Positions 23,764 to 38,122 are shown, numbered from the stretch's first letter. The stretch: 64,000 bases of DNA from Chondrosia reniformis (GCA_947172415.1 OX359201.1:1426001-1490000), one strand, 5' to 3'. The notes: generated by a model from the letters alone, not told the origin. Program-made: numbers and translations.

Positions 23764-26577
23764 TCAGCACGAACACTTAGACACGTTACTCTTTGTCTGG
23801 CTTTGAAGACGAAATGCTGTTATTTCCTCCACTGGATTGGATGGGCATTCCATGGTTACACACTTGTGTTTAACAGCTATTGAAACTATGTATACACAAA
23901 ATATCAAAAGGAAATGTATACTTTTGTAAAGTAGGAATAATCAGACACTTTCAGTCTAACATTGTAAAACTAAAGTGACCCATTCACCATTTGAAGTATT
24001 AACAATACTTAAATTGACAAGAGTGTTGAAATATTGCTGCAATAAGGACCAGGGCTAGTATTTCTGAATTGGACCTACCCAATTTGTAACTGCAGTAGAG
24101 CGTTGAAACATTCTTTGATAGTTTGAAAAGAGTCTAAATGACTGCAAATGTAGTTGAATGCAACCAAATATCGCTTCATAGTTGATTATGAGGTGATAAT
24201 GGATAATTTAATAGGCTGGCCATATATTTGTCATCCATACCTTACTGAGAGAATGGTATTTCACAATTCAATAAGTGCATGCAAACAATGGGACATCCTG
24301 ATGAAGGATGGGAACTGAAACTTACTCATTTCTTCTAGCAGCCCATCAAGACCTTCACCAGTGACTGCACTAACTTCTCTGAAAATAACCTTTCCTCTAG
24401 CTTCTGGTACATCTGTAAGGTAATCAACAACTGACCGCCCTTTAACATTAGGAACCTACGTAGTATAGTTTTAATGAAAGGGATAATTCTTATAATCATG
24501 ATATTTATAAGAATTATTGAGCAACAGCGATAAAATTTCGGAACTAGAATTTTCAACCATCAGATCTTTATCATTCCTGATGAAGACCAAAGGTTGAAAC
24601 ATTTTAATTTCTGTTTTATTTGTCACGCCTATAGTTAAATTATTATCTATGACTTGTAATTAGTATATATGTACCTGTCGCTTGGCTTCCATATCAACCT
24701 TGTTTCCAAGGAATGTAATGGCCTTGATGTCTCTTAACGGTACAGCTCTCTGTAATTCATCCCACCAGGCAAGAATTTGTTCTCCTGAATAATAATTGGG
24801 ACTTTCTATGTTTTCAAAACTTTTCTATATGGAGCAAATAAAGTTCAATTTGCACTGAAATGTATAAAAATAAACTTATAATAAGCTTACCCAGTTAGTA
24901 ACATCATATACTATAATTGCTCCATCAGCATTACGATAAAAATTACTTGTGACTGCTCGAAACTAAATAAAATAAGAAATAAGCATATATTTGACTTTCA
25001 CAACAATTATTACAAAGACTGCATGAACATATAGGTATACAATTACAAGCATGAATGACTCATGAGTTCATATATAAAGTACAGACAGATATGTTCATAA
25101 TAGAGTGAGGATATTGATCCCTTCTAACTGCATCGAACTTATCTTTTGAAAAGATCTTTTGACTTTTAGAGCATCTAAAGACGCAGTTTTCACTGAAGTC
25201 ACTGAAGAAAACCCCTCAGGGTCAAAACGTCTGACAGCAAGAAGAAACAAGAAAACTGCATCTTTAGATGCTCTAAAAGTCAAAAGATGACCCTTTCTAA
25301 AGATAAGATGTCCTCATGAAGAAATTCACAGAACATTACATATGTATACATGAAACCTTCCAGATACAGCCACTTATATATCTAATCTGATTATGTAGTA
25401 TGTTTGTGGTTGTATCTAAACAATTACTATTATATATATACTGAATGTCTACGGTTGTAAACAATTAGTATAGTGTAAATATTTGGGACTGAATAATTTG
25501 AAGTGGCCACTTTAAAAGCAAAGTATATACCCTTGAGTGTGACCATTCCAATATACGGCTATAATATGTATATAGAACCAGTAAGGAAACCAGTAAGGAA
25601 ATCTAAATCATTAAAACAAGAGCCATAAGTATTCGTAACTACTACAGTCGATGATTTGTACATATATATTAACTAATTATATACTTTCGATTTCTATAAT
25701 TTATAAACTAAACTTAATTTTCTGTATTACCTGTTCACTTCCAGCTGTGTCCCACAATGAAACTTTGAAATTCCTTCCATCAAACACAACAGAAATATTC
25801 ATCAAGTCATAACTGTATGTAATATGTAAAGTACATTTGTATAGCCAGGAATTTGTCTATATGTATTATACTATGTTTTATACATACAGAAAAGTTTCAA
25901 AGTGATTTCCCATGTGTATACAATTTACGTGATAGTAACTGGTTGATTAAGAGTTGCATCATGTTTTCCATAACCAGAAAGATATTTGGCAATGCTAGAC
26001 TTTCCTACACCTGAATCCTATGCAAGAAATACAGATATGCATGTAATAATATAATTATAATACTGTACATCTGATACTGTACTATACTGTACTATACATA
26101 TACACTCATATCACAAAAATTTTAGAGCTAGGAGGGCTCGATCGAGGTAAAATATAAGTAACACGCTGGGGTAATCAAATCCAGGACATGTACAGCTAGC
26201 TGCATATGGTTAACGTTACGACCATGCAGCATTATTGCCATACGATTCGTATAGACCCATGTAGTTGCAGATCCGATCCCTCGTTCACCGGTTCACATTT
26301 CTGACTGTATCATGCAGCTCTAGTTCTGAGAGGTCGATATTCAATTTTCAAATTCGCGTACGCCGGCGCCGTTAAATACTTGCACGAGTACTAGCAACAT
26401 GTACCAGCCGCTAAATCACACAGTTTTCAGACGTTCGCGATCGAGGTTTATTGTTGCCATGGCCACTTGTAAACATATAGAAGGATGAGCATACAAACTT
26501 ACCCCAAGCAAGATAATTTTAAGTTCTTCCCTGTTAATTAACCCGAATGATTCGTGGCCGCTTTCAACGTAATTCAT
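23764..26577 (-). CDS. Rab-like small GTPase C
   Basis: Seven exons, in transcript order: 26577-26503, 26017-25929, 25812-25731, 24962-24891, 24824-24675, 24455-24326, 23885-23764. They give 239 aa with the same intron positions and phases as A and B. G1 is GDSGVGKSS, switch I contains VTIT, G3 is DTAGSEQ, G4 NKVD, G5 VSAV, and the C-terminus CSC is a CXC prenylation motif. The residue after the DxxG glycine is Ser, not the catalytic Gln (Ras Gln61), which predicts slow intrinsic hydrolysis. The N-terminal extension (MNYVESGHESFGLINREE) differs from A/B. The satellite array begins about 150 bp upstream of the start codon. Confidence 0.9.
25154..25289. mobile_element. foldback / MITE-like element in GTPase C intron 3
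   Basis: The 38-bp ends 25154-25191 and 25252-25289 are inverted repeats with a single mismatch. The loop contains 'cagggtcaaaacg', shared with other foldbacks in the window. Sequence just outside it (25097-25150) resembles 60150-60190 in the opposite orientation. It has no coding capacity. Confidence 0.8.
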
Positions 26578-26726
26578 ATTCTTCACCTTTTCCTTTTCTG
26601 TAAGAAATAGATATCGCTATTATTACAATCGATTAAATGTGTATATCGATATTAATAATTTTACCAGAAAAAGGATTTAGTAAACCCGTTTAAGAATGCT
26701 ACATTACCAGAAAACCTGCATTATAT

Positions 26727-29700
26727 ACAGGTGTCTGTGAGTGCTGACACCAAGTAGAGCTTGATATCTTTCCATTTTACAGAGTTACAGCCCTAAATGT
26801 ACATTAAATTCTGGTATACCAACTTAATGTATGGTGAGAGATAGGGCAAATATTGACATACTTCAAAATTTCAAAAAGTCATTGGACATGCTTTGTAGGT
26901 GTCTGTGAATGTGTACACCAAGTAGTAGCTTGATATCTTTCCATTTGACAGAGTTACAGCCCTAAATGTACATTAAATTCTGGTATACCAACTTAATGTA
27001 TGTTGAGAGATAGGGCAAATATTGACATATTTCAAAATTTCAAAAAGTCATTGGGCATGTCTTGTAGATGTCTATGAATACTTCCACCAAGTATTAGCTA
27101 CATATCTTTCCATTTGACAGAGTTACAGCCCTAAATGTACATTAAATTCTGGTATATCAACTTAATGTATGGTGAGAGATAGGGCAAATATTGACATACA
27201 TCAAAATTTCAAAAAGTCTTTGGGCAATCTTTGTAGGTGTCTGTGAAGGTGTACACCAAGTATTAGCTTCATATCTTTCCATTTGACAGATCTAGAGTTA
27301 CAGCCCTAAATGTACATTAAATTCTGGTATACCAACTTAATGTATGGTGAGAGATAGGGCAAATATTGACATACTTCAAAATTTCAAAAAGTCATTGGGC
27401 ATGTCTTGTAGATGTCTATGAATACTTCCACCAAGTATTAGCTACATGTCTTTCCATTTGACAGAGTTACAGCCCTAAATGTACATTAAATTCTGGTATA
27501 CCAACTTAATGTATGATGAGAGATAGGGCAAATATTGACATACTTCAAAATTTCAAAAAGTCTTTGGGAAATCTTTGTAGGTGTCTGTGAATGTGTACAC
27601 CAAGTAGTACCTTGATATCTTTCCATTTGACAGAGTTACAGCCCTAAATGTAAATGTACATTAAATTCTGGTATACCAACTTAATGTATGGTGAGAGATA
27701 GGGCAAATATTGACATACTTCAAAATTTCAAAAAGTCATTGGGCATGTCTTGTAGATGTCTATGAATACTTCCACCAAGTATTAGCTACATATCTTTCCA
27801 TTTGACAGAGTTACAGCCCTAAATGTACATTAAATTCTGGTATACCAACTTAATGTATGGTGAGAGATAGGGCAAATATTGACATACATCAAAATTTCAA
27901 AAAGTCTTTGGGCAATCTTTGTAGATGTCTGTGAAGGTGTACACCAAGTAGTACCTTGATATCTTTCCATTTGACAGAGTTACAGCCCTAAATGTACATT
28001 AAATTCTGGTATACTAACTTAATGTATGGTGAGAGAAAGGGCAAATATTGACATACTTCAAAATTTCAAAAAGTCATTGGGCATGTCTTGTAGATGTCTA
28101 TGAATACTTCCACCAAGTATTAGCTACATATCTTTCCATTTGACAGAGTTACAGCCCTAAATGTACATTAAATTCTGGTATACCAACTTAATGTATGGTG
28201 AGAGATAGGGCAAATATTGACATACATCAAAATTTCAAAAAGTCTTTGGGCAATCTTTGTAGGTGTCTGTGAATGTGTACACCAAGTAGTAGCTTGATAT
28301 CTTTCCATTTGACAGAGTTACAGCCCTAAATGTACATTAAATTCTGGTATACCAGCTTAATGTATGTTGAGAGATAGGGCAAATATTGACATATATACAT
28401 CAAAATTTCAAAAAGTCATTGGACATGCTTTGTAGGTGTCTGTGAGTGCTGACACCAAGTAGTAGCTTGATATCTTTTCATTTTACAGAGTTACAGCCCT
28501 AAATGTACATTAAATTCTGGTATACCAACTTAATGTATGGTGAGAGATAGGGCAAATATTGACATACATCAAAATTTCAAAAAGTCTTTGGGCAATCTTT
28601 GTAGGTGTCTGTGAATGTGTACACCAAGTATTAGCTTCATATCTTTCCATTTGACAGAGTTACAGCCCTAAATGTACATTAAATTCTGGTATACCAACTT
28701 AATGTATGGTGAGAGATAGGGCAAATATTGACATACATCAAAATTTCAAAAAGTCTTTGGGCAATCTTTGTAGGTGTCTGTGAATGTGTACACCAAGTAG
28801 TAGCTTGATATCTTTCCATTTGACAGAGTTACAGCCCTAAATGTACATTAAATTCTGGTATACCAGCTTAATGTATGTTGAGAGATAGGGCAAATATTGA
28901 CATACATCAAAATTTCAAAAAGTCTTTGGGCAATCTTTGTAGATGTCTGTGAAGGTGTACACCAAGTAGTACCTTGATATCTTTCCATTTGACAGAGTTA
29001 CAGCCCTAAATGTACATTAAATTCTGGTATACTAACTTAATGTATGGTGAGAGAAAGGGCAAATATTGACATACTTCAAAATTTCAAAAAGTCATTGGGC
29101 ATGTCTTGTAGATGTCTATGAATACTTCCACCAAGTATTAGCTACATATCTTTCCATTTGACAGAGTTACAGCCCTAAATGTACATTAAATTCTGGTATA
29201 CCAACTTAATGTATGGTGAGAGATAGGGCAAATATTGACATACATCAAAATTTCAAAAAGTCTTTGGGCAATCTTTGTAGGTGTCTGTGAATGTGTACAC
29301 CAAGTAGTAGCTTGATATCTTTCCATTTGACAGAGTTACAGCCCTAAATGTACATTAAATTCTGGTATACCAGCTTAATGTATGTTGAGAGATAGGGCAA
29401 ATATTGACATATATACATCAAAATTTCAAAAAGTCATTGGACATGCTTTGTAGGTGTCTGTGAGTGCTGACACCAAGTAGTAGCTTGATATCTTTTCATT
29501 TTACAGAGTTACAGCCCTAAATGTACATTAAATTCTGGTATACCAACTTAATGTATGGTGAGAGATAGGGCAAATATTGACATACATCAAAATTTCAAAA
29601 AGTCTTTGGGCAATCTTTGTAGGTGTCTGTGAATGTGTACACCAAGTATTAGCTTCATATCTTTCCATTTGACAGAGTTACAGCCCTAAATGTACATTAA

Positions 29701-31540
29701 ATTCTGGTATACCAACTTAATGTATGGTGAGAGATAGGGCAAATATTGACATACATCAAAATTTCAAAAAGTCTTTGGGCAATCTTTGTAGGTGTCTGTG
29801 AATGTGTACACCAAGTAGTAGCTTGATATCTTTCCATTTGACAGAGTTACAGCCCTAAATGTACATTAAATTCTGGTATACCAGCTTAATGTATGTTGAG
29901 AGATAGGGCAAATATTGACATACATCAAAATTTCAAAAAGTCATTGGACATGCTTTGTAGGTGTCTGTGAGTGCTGACACCAAGTAGTAGCTTGATATCT
30001 TTTCATTTGACAGAGTTACAGCCCTAAATGTACATTAAATTCTGGTATACCAACTTAATGTATGGTGAGAGATAGGGCAAATATTGACATACATCAAAAT
30101 TTCAAAAAGTCTTTGGGCAATCTTTGAAGGTGTCTGTGAATGTGTACACCAAGTATTAGCTTCATATCTTTCCATTTGACAGAGTTACAGCCCTAAATGT
30201 ACATTAAATTCTGGTATACCAACTTAATGTATGGTGAGAGATAGGGCAAATATTGACATACATCAAAATTTCAAAAAGTCTTTGGGCAATCTTTGTAGGT
30301 GTCTGTGAATGTGTACACCAAGTATTAGCTTCATATCTTTCCATTTGACAGAGTTACAGCCCTAAATGTACATTAAATTCTGGTATACCAACTTAATGTA
30401 TGGTGAGAGATAGGGCAAATATTGACATACATCAAAATTTCAAAAAGTCTTTGGGCAATCTTTGTAGGTGTCTGTGAATGTGTACACCAAGTAGTAGCTT
30501 GATATCTTTCCATTTGACAGAGTTACAGCCCTAAATGTACATTAAATTCTGGTATACCAACTTAATGTATGTTGAGAGATAGAGCAAATATTGACATACA
30601 TCAAAATTTCAAAAAGTCATTGGACATGCTTTGTAGGTGTCTGTGAGTGCTGACACCAAGTAGTAGCTTGATATCTTTCCATTTTACAGAGTTACAGCCC
30701 TAAATGTACATTAAATTCTGGTATACCAACTTAATGTATGGTGAGAGATAGGGCAAATATTGACATACATCAAAGTTTCAAAAAGTCTTTGGGCAATCTT
30801 TGTAGGTGTCTGTGAATGTGTACACCAAGTAGTACCTTGATATCTTTCCATTTGACAGAGTTACAGCCCTAAATGTACATTAAATTCTGGTATACCAGCT
30901 TAATGTATGGTGAGAGATAGGGCAAATATTAACATACATCAAAATTTCAAAAAGTCTTTGGGCAATCTTTGTAGGTGTCTGTGAATGTGTACACCAAGTA
31001 GTAGCTTGATATCTTTCCATTTGACAGAGTTACAGCCATAAATGTACATTAAATTCTGGTATACCAACTTAATGTATGTTGAGAGATAGGGCAAATATTG
31101 ACATATATCAAAGTTTCAAAAACTCATTGGACATGCTTTGTAGGTGTCTGTGAGTGCTGACACCAAGTAGTAGCTTGATATCGTTCCATTTGACAGAGTT
31201 ACAGCCCTAAATGTACATTAAATTCTGGTATACCAACTTAATGTATGGTTAGAGATAGGGCAAATATTGACATATATCAAAATTTCAAAAAGTCATTGGG
31301 CAATCTTTGTAGGTGTCTGTGAATGTGTACACCAAGTAGTACCTTGATATCTATCCATTTGACAGAGTTACAGCCCTAAATGTACATTAAATTCTGGTAT
31401 ACCAACTTAATGTATGGTGAGAGATAGGGCAAATATTGACATATATCAAAATTTCAAAAACTCATTGGGCATGCTTTATAGATGTCTGTGAATGCTGAAA
31501 CCAAGTATTAGCTTCATATCTTTCCATTTGATAGAGTAGC
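26727..31540. repeat. 169-bp satellite array, block 1 (~28 units)
   Basis: Successive occurrences of 'agagttacagccctaaatgt' fall 169 bp apart (26781, 26950, 27119). Units differ mainly in the segment after 'gtctgtgaa' or 'gtctatgaa'. Recognisable types read gtgtacaccaagtagtagc, tacttccaccaagtattagc and gtgctgacaccaagtagtagc. A six-unit higher-order repeat of about 1018 bp is visible (27924 to 28941, then 28942 to 29959). There is no open frame of note. Confidence 0.97.
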
Positions 31541-32667
31541 AGCGCAAACAGTATGGTTCAATTATTCTTTTTTTATAACCGCATAATTGCGTAATACTAT
31601 AAATGGCCTACCGTAAGAAGGACAAATATTTATTTGGTACTTTATGATATCTCAAAAAGTAGAAAACTTTCGAATATTTTTTATCCACGTGGATATGCAC
31701 TGTGCAGTACCTGATTGTTGTTGAAGTAGTTACTATCCACATAAAATATATGGATGTCGTTAAAGTGAAATTTCGTCAATCGACAGCCAACGAAACTCCA
31801 AAGAAAAAAAGTTGGACCATACCGAACGCTACCATCCACGACGCTCAGAGGCCGGGATCGGTGGTAACGCTCTGCCGAGTTGAGCTTTGGGTGTCACTTG
31901 CGTGAGAAGAACCAGTTCTTCTCGATATGGCCGACTCATATGAATCCTAAGATATCAGATGCCAATCCCACATTACGTGGAACCCCCCCGAAATCCGGAT
32001 TATTGGTGAGCACGTCTCTATGGCACCAACCGATTAGGAGACAGCTTCAGAGTCTAAGCGCTACCAACCCCTATGGGAACCGCTACCACCATAGAGATGT
32101 GTCCAGGTAGGCCTACTTTTATAAGGTTTTGCGCCTCTATTTAAGTAAACTTTTTCCCCAAGAAAACGGTTGTGGTTGATGCTTTTTTGGTGTATTTTTC
32201 GTTATTTCCAGCTCAGTGAATTGTTTCAAGCCAGTTTAAACACATGCGCAGTATTATTGGTTCATTTCGAAAGTGGGGAAAGCGGAAAAAATCCTGGGAG
32301 TGTCTTGATGGGTCGAGGAGAACGACTTTTCTGGTCCCACGTATATTCGAGAAATCGTCAAATTATTTCACTTTAATTCCAGACTAGTGAGTCGTTCCAA
32401 GCAATTTTACACTCATATGCAGTTTTAGTGACCCATCTGAAAGTTGAGAAAAATGGATAAAAGCCAGTATGTGTCTTGACGGACGGAAGAGAATGACTTT
32501 TCATGATGCATATATTTGGAGATATAACTGCGAGATTCGATATTTATCACCCGTGCGATATTAATGTCTACAATCGATTTTATTAGTCGTCTGCATATTA
32601 CGTAATTAAGGCAAACTTAAATTCTAACATGAGACTAATGTACCGATATAGATTAATCTACTTTCTA
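31541..32667 (+). mobile_element. 1.1-kb satellite-embedded element, copy 1
   Basis: This is a unique block inside the satellite. It contains a conserved centre (about 31787-32113) found almost unchanged at 38369-38695 and 51166-51495. A small open frame runs from MDVVKVKF (31750) through TANETPKKKSW to WVSLA stop (31905). After it come a perfect hairpin (gagaagaa-ccag-ttcttctc) and an inverted pair 'tctctatgg' and 'ccatagaga'. Near its edges, 'taattgcgtaata' (about 31584) and 'tattacgtaatta' (about 32598) are inverted with one mismatch, resembling short terminal inverted repeats. I recognise no transposase. Confidence 0.7.
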
Positions 32668-35600
32668 GGTGTCTGTGAATGCTGATACAACGTATTAGCT
32701 ATATATCTTCCATGTCAGACATTAAATTCTGGTATACCAACTTAATGCATGGTGAGAGATAGGGCAAATATTGACATACTTCAAAATTTCAAAAAGTCTT
32801 TGGGCAATCTTTGTAGGTGTCTGTGAATGTGTACACCAAGTAGTACCTTGATATCTATCCATTTGACAGAGTTACAGCCCTAAATGTACATTAAATTCTG
32901 GTATACCAACTTAATGTATGGTGAGAGATAGGGCAAATATTGACATATTTCAAAATTTCAAAAAGTCATTGGGCATGTCTTGTAGATGTCTATGAATACT
33001 TCCACCAAGTATTAGCTACATGTCTTTCCATTTGACAGAGTTACAGCCCTAAATGTACATTAAATTCTGGTATACCAACTTAATGTATGGTGAGAGAAAG
33101 GGCAAATATTGACATACTTCAAAATTTCAAAAAGTCATTGGGCATGTCTTGTAGATGTCTATGAATACTTCCACCAAGTATTAGCTACATATCTTTCCAT
33201 TTGACAGAGTTACAGCCCTAAATGTACATTAAATTCTGGTATACCAACTTAATGTATGGTGAGAGATAGGGCAAATATTGACATACATCAAAATTTCAAA
33301 AAGTCTTTGGGCAATCTTTGTAGGTGTCTGTGAATGTGTACACCAAGTAGTAGCTTGATATCTTTCCATTTGACAGAGTTACAGCCCTAAATGTACATTA
33401 AATTCTGGTATACCAGCTTAATGTATGTTGAGAGATAGGGCAAATATTGACATACATCAAAATTTCAAAAAGTCATTGGACATGCTTTGTAGGTGTCTGT
33501 GAGTGCTGACACCAAGTAGTAGCTTGATATCTTTCCATTTTACAAAGTTACAGCCCTAAATGTACATTAAATTCTGGTATACCAACTTAATGTATGGTGA
33601 GAGATAGGGCAAATATTGACATACATCAAAATTTCAAAAAGTCATTGGGCATGTCTTGTAGATGTCTATGAATACTTCCACCAAGTATTAGCTACATGTC
33701 TTTCCATTTGACAGAGTTACAGCCCTAAATGTACATTAAATTCTGGTATACCAACTTAATGTATGGTGAGAGATAGGGCAAATATTGACATACATCAAAA
33801 TTTCAAAAAGTCATTGGGCATGTCTTGTAGATGTCTATGAATACTTCCACCAAGTATTAGCTACATGTCTTTCCATTTGACAGAGTTACAGCCCTAAATG
33901 TACATTAAATTCTGGTATACCAACTTAATGTATGGTGAGAGAAAGGGCAAATATTGACATACTTCAAAATTTCAAAAAGTCATTGGGCATGTCTTGTAGA
34001 TGTCTATGAATACTTCCACCAAGTATTAGCTACATATCTTTCCATTTGACAGAGTTACAGCCCTAAATGTACATTAAATTCTGGTATACCAACTTAATGT
34101 ATGGTGAGAGATAGGGCAAATATTGACATACATCAAAATTTCAAAAAGTCTTTGGGCAATCTTTGTAGGTGTCTGTGAATGTGTACACCAAGTAGTAGCT
34201 TGATATCTTTCCATTTGACAGAGTTACAGCCCTAAATGTACATTAAATTCTGGTATACCAGCTTAATGTATGTTGAGAGATAGGGCAAATATTGACATAC
34301 ATCAAAATTTCAAAAAGTCATTGGACATGCTTTGTAGGTGTCTGTGAGTGCTGACACCAAGTAGTAGCTTGATATCTTTCCATTTTACAGAGTTACAGCC
34401 CTAAATGTACATTAAATTCTGGTATACCAACTTAATGTATGGTGAGAGATAGGGCAAATATTGACATACATCAAAATTTCAAAAAGTCTTTGGGCAATCT
34501 TTGTAGGTGTCTGTGAATGTGTACACCAAGTATTAGCTTCATATCTTTCCATTTGACAGAGTTACAGCCCTAAATGTACATTAAATTCTGGTATACCAAC
34601 TTAATGTATGGTGAGAGATAGGGCAAATATTGACATACTTCAAAATTTCAAAAAGTCATTGGGCATGTCTTGTAGATGTCTATGAATACTTCCACCAAGT
34701 ATTAGCTACATATCTTTCCATTTGACAGAGTTACAGCCCTAAATGTACATTAAATTCTGGTATACCAACTTAATGTATGGTGAGAGATAGGGCAAATATT
34801 GACATACATCAAAATTTCAAAAAGTCTTTGGGCAATCTTTGTAGGTGTCTGTGAATGTGTACACCAAGTTATAGCTTGATATCTTTCCATTTGACAGAGT
34901 TACAGCCCTAAATGTACATTAAATTCTGGTATACCAGCTTAATGTATGTTGAGAGATAGGGCAAATATTGACATACTTCAAAATTTCAAAAAGTCATTGG
35001 GCAATCTTTGTTGGTATCTGTGAATGTGTACACCAAGTAGTACCTTGATATCTTTCCATTTGACAGAGTTACAGCCCTAAATGTACATTAAATTCTGGTA
35101 TACCAGCTTAATGTATGGTGAGAGATAGGGCAAATATTGACATACTTCAAAATTTCAAAAAGTCATTGGGCAATCTTTGTTGGTGTCTGTGAATATGTAC
35201 ACCAAGTAGTACCTTGATATCTATCCATTTGACAGAGTTACAGCCCTAAATGTACATTAAATTCTGGTATACCAACTTAATGTATGGTGAGAGATAGGGC
35301 AAATATTGACATACTTCAAAATTTCAAAAAGTCATTGGGCAATCTTTGTTGGTGTCTGTGAATGTGTACACCAAGTAGTACCTTGATATCTATCCATTTG
35401 ACAGAGTTACAGCCCTAAATGTACATTAAATTCTGGTATACCAGCTTAATGTATGGTGAGAGATAGGGCAAATATTGACAAACATCAAAATTTCAAAAAG
35501 TCATTGGGCAATCTTTGTTGGTGTCTGTGAATGTGTACACCAAGTAGTAGCTTGATATCTATCCATTTGACAGAGTTACAGCCCTAAATGTACATTAAAT

Positions 35601-38122
35601 TCTGGTATACCAACTTAATGTATGGTTAGAGATAGGGCAGATATTGACATACTTCAAAATTTCAAAAAGTCATTGGGCAATCTTTGTAGGTGTCTGTGAA
35701 TGTGTACACCAAGTAGTACCTTGATATCTTTCCATTTGACAGAGTTACAGCCCTAAATGTACATTAAATTCTGGTATACCAACTTAATGTATGGTGAGAG
35801 ATATATAGGGCAAATATTGACATACATCAAAATTTCAAAAAGTCATTGGGCAATCTTTGTTGGTGTCTGTGAATGTGTACACCAAGTAGTAGCTTGATAT
35901 CTATCCATTTGACAGAGTTACAGCCCTAAATGTACATTAAATTCTGGTATACCAACTTAATGTATGGTTAGAGATAGGGCAGATATTGACATACTTCAAA
36001 ATTTCAAAAAGTCATTGGGCAATCTTTGTAGGTGTCTGTGAATGTGTACACCAAGTAGTACCTTGATATCTTTCCATTTGACAGAGTTACAGCCCTAAAT
36101 GTACATTAAATTCTGGTATACCAACTTAATGTATGGTGAGAGATATATAGGGCAAATATTGACATACATCAAAATTTCAAAAAGTCATTGGGCATGTCTT
36201 GTAGATGTCTATGAATACTTCCACCAAGTATTAGCTACATGTCTTTCCATTTGACAGAGTTACAGCCCTAAATGTACATTAAATTCTGGTATACCAACTT
36301 AATGTATGGTGAGAGATAGGGCAAATATTGACATACTTCAAAATTTCAAAAAGTCATTGGGCATGTCTTGTAGATGTCTATGAATACTTCCACCAAGTAT
36401 TAGCTACATATCTTTCCATTTGACAGAGTTACAGCCCTAAATGTACATTAAATTCTGGTATACCAACTTAATGTATGGTGAGAGATAGGGCAAATATTGA
36501 CATACTTCAAAATTTCAAAAAGTCATTGGGCAATCTTTGTTGGTGTCTGTGAATATGTACACCAAGTAGTACCTTGACATCTATCCATTTGACAGAGTTA
36601 CAGCCCTAAATGTACATTAAATTCTGGTATACCAACTTAATGTATGGTTAGAGATAGGGCAGATATTGACATACTTCAAAATTTCAAAAAGTCATTGGAC
36701 ATGTCTTGTAGATGTCTATGAATACTTCCACCAAGTATTAGCTACATGTCTTTCCATTTGACAGAGTTACAGCCCTAAATGTACATTAAATTCTGGTATA
36801 CCAACTTAATGTATGGTGAGAGATAGGGCAAATATTGACATACTTCAAAATTTCAAAAAGTCATTGGGCATGTCTTGTAGATGTCTATGAATACTTCCAC
36901 CAAGTATTAGCTACATATCTTTCCATTTGACAGAGTTACAGCCCTAAATGTACATTAAATTCTGGTATACCAACTTAATGTATGGTGAGAGATAGGGCAA
37001 ATATTGACATACTTCAAAATTTCAAAAAGTCATTGGGCATGTCTTGTAGATGTCTATGAATACTTCCACCAAGTATTAGCTACATATCTTTCCATTTGAC
37101 AGAGTTACAGCCCTAAATGTACATTAAATTCTGGTATACCAACTTAATGTATGGTGAGAGATAGGGCAAATATTGACATACTTCAAAATTTCAAAAACTC
37201 ATTGGGCAATCTTTGTTGGTGTCTGTGAATATGTACACCAAGTAGTACCTTGACATCTATCCATTTGACAGAGTTACAGCCCTAAATGTACATTAAATTC
37301 TGGTATACCAACTTAATGTATGGTTAGAGATAGGGCAGATATTGACATACTTCAAAATTTCAAAAAGTCATTGGGCATGTCTTGTAGATGTCTATGAATA
37401 CTTCCACCAAGTATTAGCTACATGTCTTTCCATTTGACAGAGTTACAGCCCTAAATGTACATTAAATTCTGGTATACCAACTTAATGTATGGTGAGAGAT
37501 AGGGCAAATATTGACATACTTCAAAATTTCAAAAAGTCATTGGGCATGTCTTGTAGATGTCTATGAATACTTCCACCAAGTATTAGCTACATATCTTTCC
37601 ATTTGACAGAGTTACAGCCCTAAATGTACATTAAATTCTGGTATACCAACTTAATGTATGGTGAGAGATAGGGCAAATATTGACATACTTCAAAATTTCA
37701 AAAAGTCATTGGGCAATCTTTGTTGGTGTCTGTGAATATGTACACCAAGTAGTACCTTGACATCTATCCATTTGACAGAGTTACAGCCCTAAATGTACAT
37801 TAAATTCTGGTATACCAACTTAATGTATGGTTAGAGATAGGGCAGATATTGACATACTTCAAAATTTCAAAAAGTCATTGGGCAATCTTTGTAGGTGTCT
37901 GTGAATGTGTACACCAAGTAGTACCTTGATATCTTTCCATTTGACAGAGTTACAGCCCTAAATGTACATTAAATTCTGGTATACCAACTTAATGTATGGT
38001 GAGAGATAGGGCAAATATTGACATATATAAAAATTTCAAAAACTCATTGGGCATGCTTTATAGATGTCTGTGAATGTTGAAACCAAGTATTAGCTTCATA
38101 TCTTTCCATTTGATAGAGTAGC
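32668..38122. repeat. 169-bp satellite array, block 2 (~32 units)
   Basis: Same unit and orientation as block 1. Block 2 together with copy 1 of the insert forms a ~6582-bp period: insert features at 31702 and 38284 are exactly 6582 bp apart. Sub-blocks recur, including two occurrences of a variant with 'gagagatatatagggc' near 35800 and 36140. Confidence 0.97.
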
